Shown piece after piece: positions 8,666 to 17,738 of a DNA stretch of 64,000 bases. The notes beneath the pieces are model-generated. The model searched no databases. It worked only from the letters and a program-made list of their open reading frames with translations, and was not told the DNA's origin. A program made the position numbers and the translations under genes. Source of the stretch: Ignavibacteria bacterium. GTDB taxonomy: Bacteria; Bacteroidota; Ignavibacteria; Tepidaquicellales; Tepidaquicellaceae. Every line of letters starts with the position of its first letter. The first letter of the stretch is position 1. The stretch covers positions 230,985 through 294,984 of the forward strand of contig JADJWZ010000003.1 in NCBI GenBank assembly GCA_016716125.1, written 5' to 3'.

Positions 8666-9167
8666 TCTTTTTATTCATTCCTGCCATTCTTAAAAGCATA
8701 AACATTTGTCCGCGGTGATGAGCTTCATGTTCTAAGAGGTGATATATAATCCATTTTTTCTGTAAAGTATGATCTCCGTTTTTTCTTTTCATCGTTACAT
8801 TTTCTTCCAGTTCAGCATCTTTCATTCCCGCCATATAGTCAGTAAGATTTTTTCTTGCTTCGCTTATTACATCGAGATAATAAGATATCTCAGGCGGAGT
8901 CGAAGGAGGCTCTCCAGTACCTAAAGGATCATACCATTTGTTATAATAAGCTTTTTGTTTTAAATCTTCGGGTTGTGAAATACCTGATAAAATCTCCAGC
9001 CAGGAAATTTCACATTCGGCAAAATGTAGAAGATAAGCGCCAATTGGAAATTCACCTTTCAAAGGCTCTGTAAATAATTGCTCTTTACTTAAATGACTTA
9101 CACCTGAAAGAGTAACTTTTCGGATGTCCTCAAGCATGTATTCCATTAGTTTAAGTCTGTCGTTCAT
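8649..9167 (-). CDS. DinB-like (DUF664-type) four-helix protein
   Basis: The 172-residue protein has the DinB/YfiT-like layout: an early histidine in GVSHLSKEQL, a central HFAECEISWLE, and the C-terminal HEAHHRGQMFML, giving the histidine triad that binds a divalent metal. DinB-superfamily proteins include thiol transferases and stress-induced proteins of unknown substrate. It is directly upstream of tag and overlaps it, so it may be co-expressed in a damage response. That is suggestive only. Confidence 0.8.
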   Translation of the reverse strand: MNDRLKLMEYMLEDIRKVTLSGVSHLSKEQLFTEPLKGEFPIGAYLLHFAECEISWLEILSGISQPEDLKQKAYYNKWYDPLGTGEPPSTPPEISYYLDVISEARKNLTDYMAGMKDAELEENVTMKRKNGDHTLQKKWIIYHLLEHEAHHRGQMFMLLRMAGMNKKNENRI

Positions 9168-9208
9168 AGTTGAAATTTAAATTCAGAAAATATTAATCAG
9201 AAAAATTA

Positions 9209-10507
9209 TTATTCAAGTTCTGCAAGTTCTGAAAGAGCAGCTCTGAAATTATTCATTATCACATCGATCTGCTCAAATGTACAGGTGCCGACAGCAAGCC
9301 TGTACCATACTGAATCTGAAGAAGATCCGAAAGATGCAAAGGGAACCAAAGCTAATTTTGCTTTTTCAATGAGAAAATCTGTTACCATTTTGGAACTGTC
9401 AAGTATTGTTCCGTCTTTCAATTTTTTACCAATGAGATCAATTTTTACAGTCATAAAAATTGAAGCCTGCGGAGCGATAGCGTCCACACTAAAACCGTCT
9501 TCCTTAAGTTCTTTAAATTTAACATAAAAGGATTGTAATCTTTTATATATACTGTCTTTAACATTCTTAAGAAAAGTATCAACAAGTTCATAATCAGAAT
9601 AATATTCAGCGAGAGCTACCTGTTCAGCTTTTGGAGCCCATGCTCCCATATGAGTGATAATGGATTTCATTTTATTGATAACTTTTTTCGGACCAAATCC
9701 CCAGCCGACTCTGACTCCTGTGGCGCAGAAGACTTTGCTTATACCGTCAATAAAAATGGTGTAATTTTTCATAGCGGGATTTATGAGTACCGGACTGAAA
9801 TGTTTTATATCTCCGAAAGTAAGCTGCCAATAGATCTGATCATACAAAAGATAAAGTGGTTTCTGCGAATCGCCTCTTCTGATATTTTCTGAAACTATCA
9901 AGTCGCAGATTTTAGCCAGTTCAATTTCAGAAAACACCGTACCTGTTGGATTAAGCGGAGAACAAAGAGAAAGAAGGGAAGCTTTTTTTACAAATGGTTC
10001 GATCTCTTCTGCTGTCGGCATAAAATTGTTTTCGGGTATTGTTTCAATAGTAACAGCTTTACATCTTGTGAGATGAGTGTAATGATTATTATTCCATGAG
10101 GGAACTGGAAAAATCACAATATCACCCGGATCGAGAATGCTGTTATAAGCGGAAAAAATTACCGGTCTAGCTCCGCTGGTAATAATAATTTCGTCAGTGC
10201 TGTAATCAAGCCCGGCATTATCGCGCATATAAGCGGAGACAACATTTCTTAAATCCGTAACGCCTTCTCCCGGCGGATAATTGGTTTCATTATTATCGTA
10301 AGCTTTTTTGATTCCTTCTTTGAAAGGTTCGGGAATAGGAAAAATATTAGGATCAAAATCCCCGATAGTCAGGTTAAAAATTTCCTGACCGTCGGCGATC
10401 TTATCATTAATTTGCCAGGCAAGTTTAATAATTTCTGAACCGATAAGATTTTCAGCCATTTTGGAAACAATAAGTTCCTTAGGTTTTGATTCAATTAGGT
10501 TGTTCAT
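9209..10507 (-). CDS. PLP-dependent class I/II aminotransferase
   Basis: The 432-residue fold-type I aminotransferase carries TSGARPVIFSAY, SPLNPTGTVF, YDQIYWQLTF and the PLP lysine region DGISKVFCATGVRVGWG. The order and length fit aspartate-aminotransferase-like enzymes (Ib type). Substrate specificity is not readable, and aspartate, aromatic or other amino acids are possible. It is the first - strand gene and is divergent from aceE across a 381-bp gap. Confidence 0.82.
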   Translation of the reverse strand: MNNLIESKPKELIVSKMAENLIGSEIIKLAWQINDKIADGQEIFNLTIGDFDPNIFPIPEPFKEGIKKAYDNNETNYPPGEGVTDLRNVVSAYMRDNAGLDYSTDEIIITSGARPVIFSAYNSILDPGDIVIFPVPSWNNNHYTHLTRCKAVTIETIPENNFMPTAEEIEPFVKKASLLSLCSPLNPTGTVFSEIELAKICDLIVSENIRRGDSQKPLYLLYDQIYWQLTFGDIKHFSPVLINPAMKNYTIFIDGISKVFCATGVRVGWGFGPKKVINKMKSIITHMGAWAPKAEQVALAEYYSDYELVDTFLKNVKDSIYKRLQSFYVKFKELKEDGFSVDAIAPQASIFMTVKIDLIGKKLKDGTILDSSKMVTDFLIEKAKLALVPFASFGSSSDSVWYRLAVGTCTFEQIDVIMNNFRAALSELAELE

Positions 10508-10607
10508 AATAGCAGATTATTAATTTAGGTTTTATAAATATACTTAATTGAAGTAAAAAATTTGATGAAAATATTTGAGAAAGTGAGGGTTTGAAAAATG
10601 GGTGTAT

Positions 10608-10656
10608 CACGGAATTGTATTCCGTGAAACGGCGAAAAACCACTTTAGTGGTTTTT
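10608..10656. repeat. Pair of adjacent perfect hairpins, REP-like
   Basis: Hairpin 1 (10608-10626) has an 8-bp stem CACGGAAT / ATTCCGTG around a 3-nt loop. Hairpin 2 (10635-10656) has a 9-bp stem AAAAACCAC / GTGGTTTTT around TTTA. Two compact stem-loops separated by 8 nt resemble REP-like intergenic elements. Hairpin 2 also looks like an intrinsic terminator, but no gene ends here on either strand, so a repeat is preferred. Confidence 0.5.
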
Positions 10657-10800
10657 GGTTGGAGATGTGGAAACGGGAATTCAAAGTTAGATTTTTCTAA
10701 ATTTTTTCGGCTCCTTTAATATGCTGTGATTAAAAAAAACTTATTGCTTAGATTAATCAATTATGAATATTTTTAAAAAAATTGTATTATCAAAATTACT

Positions 10801-10822
10801 TTTATTTGATTAGTCAAATAAA
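10801..10822. promoter_or_regulatory. 22-bp palindrome upstream of aceE, candidate operator
   Basis: Two perfect 9-bp arms (TTTATTTGA and TCAAATAAA) flank a 4-nt centre TTAG, ending 66 bp before the aceE start. The position and symmetry suit a dimeric regulator. The inner TTGA...TCAA core resembles CRP/FNR-type half-sites, but this is a likeness only. An AT-rich hairpin of this kind is a poor terminator. Confidence 0.4.
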
Positions 10823-10888
10823 AATTTTTCACTAATGTCTTTAACTTCAAATACTTATTTTTGTGTTCGATAAAATTTAAATGATTAA

Positions 10889-13558
10889 ATGACCAAAGAA
10901 ATTAATAAGAATTTAAGAGAAGACGAAAATAAAGAATGGATTGAATCCCTTGAATATATTTTTGAATCTCAGGGACCGGAACGCGTAAGCGAGATTTTAA
11001 GAAAATTGCAGATCAAAGCTCAAAAGTTCGGAATCAAAATCCCCTTTACAGCTAATACTCCTTATATAAATACTATTCCCGCAGACACACAGCCGGTCTA
11101 TCCCGGCAGCAGGGAAATAGAAAGAAGAATAAAAAGTATCCTCCGATGGAACGCAATGGCTATGGTTGTCAGAGCAAACCGTGAACTCAGCGGTATTGGC
11201 GGACATATTTCCACATATGCTTCTGCTGCTACTCTTTACGAAGTTGGATTCAACCATTTCTTCAGAGGCAAAGATCATCCGTCAGGCGGTGATATAATTT
11301 ATTTTCAGGGTCATGCCGCTCCCGGTATCTATGCAAGAGCAATGCTCGAAGGAAGAATTACTGAAAAAGATCTGAATAATTTCAGAAGGGAATTGTCATC
11401 TGAAAGAGGATTATCCTCATATCCGCATCCCTGGCTAATGCCAAAGTTCTGGCAGTTCCCAACAGTATCTATGGGACTAAGCCCTATTATGGCTATCTAT
11501 CAGGCAAGGTTTAACAGATATCTTGAAGACAGGGGAATCCTGAAAAAAACGGATCAGAAAGTATGGGCTTTTATAGGAGACGGGGAAACGGATGAACCTG
11601 AATCTCTCGGCGCTATTACTCTCGCATCAAGAGAAAATCTCGATAACCTTATATTTGTAATTAATTGTAATCTGCAGAGATTAGACGGACCTGTAAGAGG
11701 CAACGGAAAAATCATTCAGGAGCTTGAAGCCATTTTCAGAGGCGCCGGCTGGAATGCAATTAAAGTAATCTGGGGTGGTGACTGGGACCCGCTGATCGCA
11801 AAAGATGATAACGGAAAATTAGTAGAGGTTATGAATAATGTCGTCGATGGTCAGTTTCAGAAATATACAGTAATGGGCGGTGATTATATCAGAAAAGATT
11901 TCTTTGGAAAAGATCCTGAACTGCTCGAAATGGTCAGTAACTATTCCGATGAACAGTTAAGAAAACTTAAACGCGGCGGTCACGATCCGGATAAAGTGTT
12001 TGCAGCTTATGAGAATGCATTTAATCACAAAGGATCTCCGACTGTAATTCTCGCCCAGACAATTAAAGGTTATGGTCTTGGTGAATCAGGTGAAGGCAGA
12101 AATATTACTCATCAGCAGAAAAAATTAAATGAACAGGAATTAAGAGTATTCAGAAGCCGGTTCGGAATTCCGATCTCAGACAAAGAAGTCGCTGACGCTC
12201 CTTTCTATAAACCTGCTGAAGATTCTGAAGAATTGAATTATCTTAAATACAGAAGAAGTGAACTGGGAGGATTTATTCCAAGCCGAAACGGAAATTCCGC
12301 ACCTCCTTTGAAAATTCCTAAAGGCGAACTTTTCAGTGAATTTTATAAAGGTAATGGTGACAGGGAAGTTGCCACTACTATGGCTTTTGTTCACCTTCTT
12401 TCTAAACTTCTTAAAGATAAAGAGATTGGAAAGTATATTGTTCCAATCGTTCCGGATGAAGCAAGGACTTTCGGAATGGAATCATTATTCAGACAAGTGG
12501 GAATTTATTCTCACTCAGGTCAGCTCTATGAACCAGTTGATAAAGGAAGTCTTCTTTACTATAAAGAAGAAAAGAGCGGTCAGATTCTTGAGGAAGGAAT
12601 TACTGAAGCCGGTGCAATGTCTTCATTCATCGCTGCAGGTACTTCATATTCGACTCATGGTATAAACATGATTCCGTTTTTTATTTTTTATTCGATGTTC
12701 GGATTTCAAAGAATAGGCGATTTGATCTGGGCTGCTGCAGACTGCAGGACAAGAGGCTTTCTCTTAGGAGGAACTGCGGGAAGGACTACTCTCAGCGGTG
12801 AAGGTCTTCAGCATCAGGACGGTAACAGTCAGTTGCTTTCTCTTACTGTTCCGAATCTTAAATGCTTTGACCCTGCTTTTGCTTATGAACTTGCCGTGAT
12901 AATTGAAGACGGAATGAAAAGGATGTATGAGAAACAGGAAGATATTTTTTATTATCTGACTGTTATGAATGAACCGTATAAAATGCCCCCGAAGCCAAAA
13001 GGAGTAAGCGATGGTATTCTAAAAGGAATGTATAGATATTCTAAATCTAAATTAAAAACCGGTAAGCTTAAGGCTCACCTTTTTGGAAGCGGATCTATTC
13101 TGAATGAATCAGTTAAGGCTAAGGAAATTCTTGAAAAAAATTATAATGTATCGGCAGATGTGTGGAGCGTTACCAGTTATAAAGAATTGTATTTTGACTG
13201 TATAGAAACTGAAAGGAAAAATATGGTTAATCCCGGTTTGAAAAGTGAGTCTTATATTGAGAAATTACTTTCAAAGGAAAAAGGTGTTTTTGTTGCAGCT
13301 TCAGATTATGTAAAAGCCCTGCCTGCTACGATTGCAAAATGGATCCCCGGTAGTTTCTATATCCTCGGAACGGATGGATTTGGCAGAAGCGACGGCCGTG
13401 ATCAGCTGAGAAATTTCTTTGAAGTGGATTACAGATACATTACGATTGCTGCTCTCTATTCTCTTTTTAAAGAAAAAAAGGTAAAAGAAACCGTAGTAAA
13501 AAAAGCCGTAAAAGATCTGGGTCTGGATCCTAAAAAACCTAATCCTCTCAGCGTATAA
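10889..13558 (+). CDS. aceE: Pyruvate dehydrogenase E1 component, homodimeric type
   Basis: This 889-residue protein matches the single-chain AceE family in length and order. The thiamine-diphosphate motif is GDGETDEPESLGA with downstream NCNLQRLDGP, and the pyrimidine domain includes LSGEGLQHQDGNS. It decarboxylates pyruvate and reductively acetylates the lipoyl group of E2. The E2 gene begins 25 nt downstream. The homodimeric form rather than the alpha/beta E1 pair is notable for this lineage but not unprecedented. A palindrome 66 bp upstream of the ATG may be an operator. Confidence 0.95.
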   Translation: MTKEINKNLREDENKEWIESLEYIFESQGPERVSEILRKLQIKAQKFGIKIPFTANTPYINTIPADTQPVYPGSREIERRIKSILRWNAMAMVVRANRELSGIGGHISTYASAATLYEVGFNHFFRGKDHPSGGDIIYFQGHAAPGIYARAMLEGRITEKDLNNFRRELSSERGLSSYPHPWLMPKFWQFPTVSMGLSPIMAIYQARFNRYLEDRGILKKTDQKVWAFIGDGETDEPESLGAITLASRENLDNLIFVINCNLQRLDGPVRGNGKIIQELEAIFRGAGWNAIKVIWGGDWDPLIAKDDNGKLVEVMNNVVDGQFQKYTVMGGDYIRKDFFGKDPELLEMVSNYSDEQLRKLKRGGHDPDKVFAAYENAFNHKGSPTVILAQTIKGYGLGESGEGRNITHQQKKLNEQELRVFRSRFGIPISDKEVADAPFYKPAEDSEELNYLKYRRSELGGFIPSRNGNSAPPLKIPKGELFSEFYKGNGDREVATTMAFVHLLSKLLKDKEIGKYIVPIVPDEARTFGMESLFRQVGIYSHSGQLYEPVDKGSLLYYKEEKSGQILEEGITEAGAMSSFIAAGTSYSTHGINMIPFFIFYSMFGFQRIGDLIWAAADCRTRGFLLGGTAGRTTLSGEGLQHQDGNSQLLSLTVPNLKCFDPAFAYELAVIIEDGMKRMYEKQEDIFYYLTVMNEPYKMPPKPKGVSDGILKGMYRYSKSKLKTGKLKAHLFGSGSILNESVKAKEILEKNYNVSADVWSVTSYKELYFDCIETERKNMVNPGLKSESYIEKLLSKEKGVFVAASDYVKALPATIAKWIPGSFYILGTDGFGRSDGRDQLRNFFEVDYRYITIAALYSLFKEKKVKETVVKKAVKDLGLDPKKPNPLSV

Positions 13559-13583
13559 AAAATGTTTAATTAAATTTTTAAAA

Positions 13584-14951
13584 ATGATTAAAGAAGTAAA
13601 ATTACCTGAAGTATCTGAAAATATAGAGCAAGGAGATGTCATAAAAGTACTTGTCTCTGTTGGTGATGAAATCAGTATTGATCAGCCTTTGATCGAACTC
13701 GAAACAGATAAAGCATTATTTGAAGTACCATCCACAGAAGAAGGTGTTGTAAAAGAAATTTCTGTGAAAGAAGGGGATGTGATTAATATTGGTTCAGTAA
13801 TTCTTAAAGTAGAAACAAATGCCAAAGAAAAAAAGGAGAAGACTCCTGAAAAAAAGGAGAAGACTACTGATAAGAACACTGAAAAAGAAACAGGTCAAAA
13901 TGAAAAGGGTGAAGAATTAAATTCGGCAAAAAAACCTGAGAAATTAAAACAGGTAAATGAAAAAGCTCATAGTTTCGAATCTCAGAGAAATCCTGAGTCG
14001 GAGACAGAATCAGAAGCAGCGGATAAGGAAACCATTAAAGCTTCTAATGATCCGGATAAAGTTTTAGCGCCGGCATCACCGTCTGTCAGAAGACTTGCGC
14101 GGGAGCTCGGTGTTGAAATAAACATAGTCAGCGGTTCAGGAAAAGACGGCAGAATTTCCGAAGAAGATGTTAAAAATTTTGTAAAAGCGTCAATGAATAT
14201 TTCCGGATCTACTTCTATACATCCCTCGGGAAGATCATTGCCTGATTTCAGTAAATGGGGAGAAGTAAGAATTGAACCAATGAGTAAAATCAGAATTGTA
14301 ACAGCTGAGTCAATGACCAACTCATGGACTGCGCCAATGGTCACACAGTTTGATAAAGCGGACATTACCCTTGCAGAAGAATTCAGAAAAAAATATTCGG
14401 AAGTTGTAAAATCTAAAGGAGGAAATCTTACTATTACATCTCTGCTGGTGAAAATTTGTTCTGAAGCGCTTAAAAAGTTTCCGCAATTTAATTCCAGTAT
14501 TGATGTTAATAAAAAAGAAATTATTTATAAAAATTATTTTAATATCGGAATAGCTGTAGATACGGATAGGGGATTACTTGTGCCGGTAATTAGAAATACG
14601 GATAAAAAAAATATTGTTGATATTTCTGCGGAGTTAAATGAACTTGCCGAAAAGGCCAGAACTAAAAAGATAATGCCGGATGAAATGGACGGAGGAAATT
14701 TTACAATCTCAAATCTTGGCGGTATCGGAGGGACAGCGTTTACTCCGATTGTATATTCACCGCAGGTAGCTATACTCGGCGTTTCGAGAGCATCTAATGA
14801 AGCTGTTTATATTGGTGAAAATTTTATTCCGAGAATGTTGCTTCCGATGTCACTTACTTATGATCACAGAATTATTGACGGGGCAGACGCTGCAAGATTT
14901 CTTAGATGGATCTGTGAAGCTCTTGAAAATCCAATGTACGTGTTCTTATAA
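13584..14951 (+). CDS. aceF: Dihydrolipoamide acetyltransferase (PDH E2)
   Basis: The 455-residue protein has one N-terminal lipoyl domain with the lipoylation site ETDKA (within LIELETDKALFE), a charged Glu/Lys-rich linker (about 75-150), a peripheral-subunit-binding domain (SPSVRRLARELGV ... GRISEEDV), and a C-terminal acyltransferase ending in the catalytic YDHRIIDGADA. It transfers acetyl from lipoamide to CoA in the PDH complex. Only one lipoyl domain is present, against three in E. coli AceF. It follows aceE by 25 nt, so the pair is very probably one operon. Confidence 0.93.
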   Translation: MIKEVKLPEVSENIEQGDVIKVLVSVGDEISIDQPLIELETDKALFEVPSTEEGVVKEISVKEGDVINIGSVILKVETNAKEKKEKTPEKKEKTTDKNTEKETGQNEKGEELNSAKKPEKLKQVNEKAHSFESQRNPESETESEAADKETIKASNDPDKVLAPASPSVRRLARELGVEINIVSGSGKDGRISEEDVKNFVKASMNISGSTSIHPSGRSLPDFSKWGEVRIEPMSKIRIVTAESMTNSWTAPMVTQFDKADITLAEEFRKKYSEVVKSKGGNLTITSLLVKICSEALKKFPQFNSSIDVNKKEIIYKNYFNIGIAVDTDRGLLVPVIRNTDKKNIVDISAELNELAEKARTKKIMPDEMDGGNFTISNLGGIGGTAFTPIVYSPQVAILGVSRASNEAVYIGENFIPRMLLPMSLTYDHRIIDGADAARFLRWICEALENPMYVFL

Positions 14952-14977
14952 TATAATGCTGTGCCTCATCCGGATTT

Positions 14978-15727
14978 TTAGTCAATAGAAAAACTCATGT
15001 TAACAACTACCCGGATCGTCTTGTCTATAGATGAAGTATTGTTAATTCCATAATCCGAAATTTCATTCGAGTTCTTTGCATTTATCTGAATGACTCCCAT
15101 TTTTGATGAACGAACTTCGCCAATCTTATTTCCTGTACTGTTTGCAATTTGCTCCGCTCTTTCTTTTGCATCCTGCGCTGCTAATCCTGTCATCTCAACT
15201 TTGAGGTCGGAGATTTTTGTATATAAAAATTCCGGAGTAGGCGAGTTAATTTCAATTCCTTCATTTATTAATTCCGTCGCCTCTCTCGAAAGTTTGTCAA
15301 TTCTTTCCACGTCTTCTGACTCCACTCTGAAATCCTGATTTAATCTGTATCCGGTAATCCGATTAGTTGAATATCCCTGTTCATTGTTTGCATATATAGT
15401 GAAAGTATTAATAGCAGATACTGTGATTTTTTCTTCGGGAAATCCTTTTGATACCAAATAATTTTTTACCCTTTCGTTTGCAGTTTTTAGTTTTGTATAT
15501 GATTCCTGAAGAGTAAGAGATTCGATTGATACGGAACCATTCCATATTGCATAATCGGATTTGATATCTTTTGATGCCGAACCTGTGACATTTATTGTTA
15601 CATCTTTTCTCGATACATATTTCCATGTAGAGGAAAGTATGAATGCGCCTATTATAAATGCGCCGGCAAGAATTGCAGCTGCAGGAATGTAATCTCTGAT
15701 GTTATTAACAGTGTTATTATTATTCAT
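14978..15727 (-). CDS. SIMPL-domain (DUF541) protein
   Basis: The 249-residue protein has one N-terminal membrane segment (about 13-32) and then a SIMPL/DUF541 domain with VTGSASKDIKSDYAIW, the LVSKGFPEEKI stretch, ITGYRLNQDFRV and DAKERAEQIANSTG. SIMPL proteins are envelope-anchored and of mostly unknown function, some linked to oxidative stress or to oligomeric periplasmic rings. It ends 27 nt from the end of aceF (convergent) and lies downstream of the arfB-like gene by 12 nt. Confidence 0.85.
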   Translation of the reverse strand: MNNNNTVNNIRDYIPAAAILAGAFIIGAFILSSTWKYVSRKDVTINVTGSASKDIKSDYAIWNGSVSIESLTLQESYTKLKTANERVKNYLVSKGFPEEKITVSAINTFTIYANNEQGYSTNRITGYRLNQDFRVESEDVERIDKLSREATELINEGIEINSPTPEFLYTKISDLKVEMTGLAAQDAKERAEQIANSTGNKIGEVRSSKMGVIQINAKNSNEISDYGINNTSSIDKTIRVVVNMSFSID

Positions 15728-15739
15728 ATTCTAAAATAA

Positions 15740-16171
15740 TTAATTTAAAAAATCTTTATCGATTTGGAATTTCCTTGAATCTTTCTTCTCCGATGTTTTC
15801 TTTTTAATCTGTAATCGTTTTTCCTTTAATGCCTGTGAAATTTTTGTCTTCACTCTTTTCTTTTCCTGTCTGAATGATTTTTCAATAAGTTCAAAAAACT
15901 TTTCCGTTGAATCAACTTTATTTAAATATTGTGAACGGCTGCTTTGAGAAACTATTTTTAAAAATCCGTCGGATGTAATTTTACTTTTAAGTTTTTTGCT
16001 TAATATTAATTTCTCCTGATCGGTTAATGCTTTTGATTCTCCTATATTAAAATTTAATTCCACTTTAGTTTCTACCTTATTAACATTCTGTCCGCCTTTA
16101 CCGCCGCTTCTGGATGTTTTATATCTTAATTCTTTTTCAATTTCTGATTTAATGTCTTCTGAGATACTCAC
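15740..16171 (-). CDS. arfB: ArfB/YaeJ-type ribosome-rescue peptidyl-tRNA hydrolase
   Basis: The 143-residue protein has the class I release-factor catalytic loop SGGKGGQNVNKVETKV with GGQ at 26-28 and lacks the codon-recognition domains of PrfA/PrfB. The C-terminus is rich in Lys/Arg (KRVKTKISQALKEKRLQIKKKT), the tail that in ArfB enters the empty mRNA channel. It should free ribosomes stalled without a stop codon. It overlaps the upstream lpd gene by 4 nt, so it is probably co-translated with it. Confidence 0.88.
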   Translation of the reverse strand: MSISEDIKSEIEKELRYKTSRSGGKGGQNVNKVETKVELNFNIGESKALTDQEKLILSKKLKSKITSDGFLKIVSQSSRSQYLNKVDSTEKFFELIEKSFRQEKKRVKTKISQALKEKRLQIKKKTSEKKDSRKFQIDKDFLN

Positions 16172-17583
16172 TTTTTTTTAGGTTTATATATATGAGTGCT
16201 TTGTCCGAAAAAAACTTCCGCTGATTCCATAATCGTTTCAGATAAAGTAGGATGCGGATGAATTGAAAGCTTAAGATCTGTTGCATTTGCTCCCATTTCT
16301 ATTGCAAGTACTCCTTCAGAAATCAAATCGCCGGCATTTGGTCCGGCAATCCCTACTCCTAAAATTCTTTGAGATTTATTATCAATAATTAATTTTGTCA
16401 AACCGTCGGTTCTTCCCAGTGTCACTGCTCTTCCCGAAGCAGCCCATGGAAATTTTGAAATCACTATATCGAGATTTTTCTCTTTAGCTTCTGCTTCCGT
16501 AATACCGCACCATGCAATTTCCGGATCCGTAAATACAACAGCCGGAATGGTCTTCGGCTCAAACACCGATTTATGACCAGCTATTACTTCAGCTGCAACT
16601 CTTCCTTCATGTGAAGCTTTATGAGCAAGCATCGGCTCTCCGGCTACGTCACCAATCGCAAATATATTTTTAACTGATGTCCTCGCCTGATTATCAGTAA
16701 TTATAAATCCTTTTTCATTTAATTTTACTCCGGTATTTTCCAGTCCTATGTTTGATGAATTCGGTTTTCTTCCGGCGGAAACTAAAACGCTTTCAAATGT
16801 CTTCTCAATAATTTTTTTATCCTTCTCCTGCAGTTTAACTTTAAAACCTGAAGTTGTTTCTTTTACAGAAGTTACTTTGGTCTCACGTAAAATTGACTCA
16901 AAGGAATTTTTGACCCTGGAATAAAGAATATTTACAAGATCCCGGTCTGCGCCGTTTAATAATCCCGGAAGCATTTCAGCAATAGTGATTTTTGTTCCGA
17001 AAGCGGAATATACAGTTGCAAGCTCTAAACCAATATAACCGCCTCCGATCACTAACATCGATTTTGGGATCTTCTCAATATTCAGCGCTGATGTGGAATC
17101 TAGAATTTTTTTTGACACATCTGAGATACCCGGAATTTCGGCTGGATGAGAACCTGTTGCAATAATTACATTTTCAAACTCAAGAATCTCTTTCTTTTTA
17201 TCAGTGCCCGAGAGCTCAATTCTTTTATTATCAAGAAAAACAGCATCACCTTGAATATATTCAATTTTCCTCTGTTTTGAAATCTGACCTAGTCCTGATG
17301 TAAGCTTTTTAACAACATCATTCTTCCATGTTCTCACCTTTTTCAAATCTATCTTAGGTTTTGCAAATCTTACTCCGAAATTTTTTAATTCCTCAGTCTC
17401 GTTTAATACTTTTGCAAGATGCAGCAGCGCTTTCGACGGAATACATCCTCTGAAAAGACAAACTCCGCCCGGATTTACATCTTTATCAATTAAAGTGGTC
17501 TCGATCCCAAGATCTGCTGCAAGAAATGCTGCAGCATATCCTCCGGGTCCTGCACCTATTACTATTAATTTTTTCTTTTTCAA
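16168..17583 (-). CDS. lpdA: Dihydrolipoamide dehydrogenase (E3)
   Basis: The 471-residue flavoprotein has the FAD dinucleotide motif VIGAGPGGYAAA, redox-active cysteines C42 and C47 in GGVCLFRGCIPSK, the NAD motif VIGGGYIGLELA, the second FAD motif (IFAIGDVAGEPMLAH), and the C-terminal His-Glu region HPHPTLSE. It reoxidises dihydrolipoamide of PDH and other 2-oxoacid complexes. It is on the opposite strand to aceEF, separated from it by the SIMPL and arfB genes, so it is transcribed independently. Confidence 0.94.
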   Translation of the reverse strand: MKKKKLIVIGAGPGGYAAAFLAADLGIETTLIDKDVNPGGVCLFRGCIPSKALLHLAKVLNETEELKNFGVRFAKPKIDLKKVRTWKNDVVKKLTSGLGQISKQRKIEYIQGDAVFLDNKRIELSGTDKKKEILEFENVIIATGSHPAEIPGISDVSKKILDSTSALNIEKIPKSMLVIGGGYIGLELATVYSAFGTKITIAEMLPGLLNGADRDLVNILYSRVKNSFESILRETKVTSVKETTSGFKVKLQEKDKKIIEKTFESVLVSAGRKPNSSNIGLENTGVKLNEKGFIITDNQARTSVKNIFAIGDVAGEPMLAHKASHEGRVAAEVIAGHKSVFEPKTIPAVVFTDPEIAWCGITEAEAKEKNLDIVISKFPWAASGRAVTLGRTDGLTKLIIDNKSQRILGVGIAGPNAGDLISEGVLAIEMGANATDLKLSIHPHPTLSETIMESAEVFFGQSTHIYKPKKK

Positions 17584-17738
17584 ATTTTTTTAAAAATAAA
17601 GAGAATATACTAATTCTAAAATGAATTTAACAATTATTTCTTTTAAAAAAAAATAATTTTTACTTCAACTATTGCATTAAATTAAAAAAAAATATTATAT
17701 ATATTGCTGATATTTAAAAACTTAAGAAAGGGAAATTT

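Larger units (their letters stand above)
10508..10888. other. Divergent intergenic region upstream of aceE
   Basis: This 381-bp gap separates the divergently transcribed aminotransferase and aceE genes, so promoters for both should lie here. It holds two adjacent perfect hairpins at 10608-10656 and a 22-bp palindrome at 10801-10822, both listed separately. The rest is AT-rich with no open frame that looks coding. Confidence 0.6.

Noticed and set aside
10635..10656. Intrinsic terminator
   Set aside because: It has a T-run but no gene ends upstream on either strand; a repeat element is more likely.
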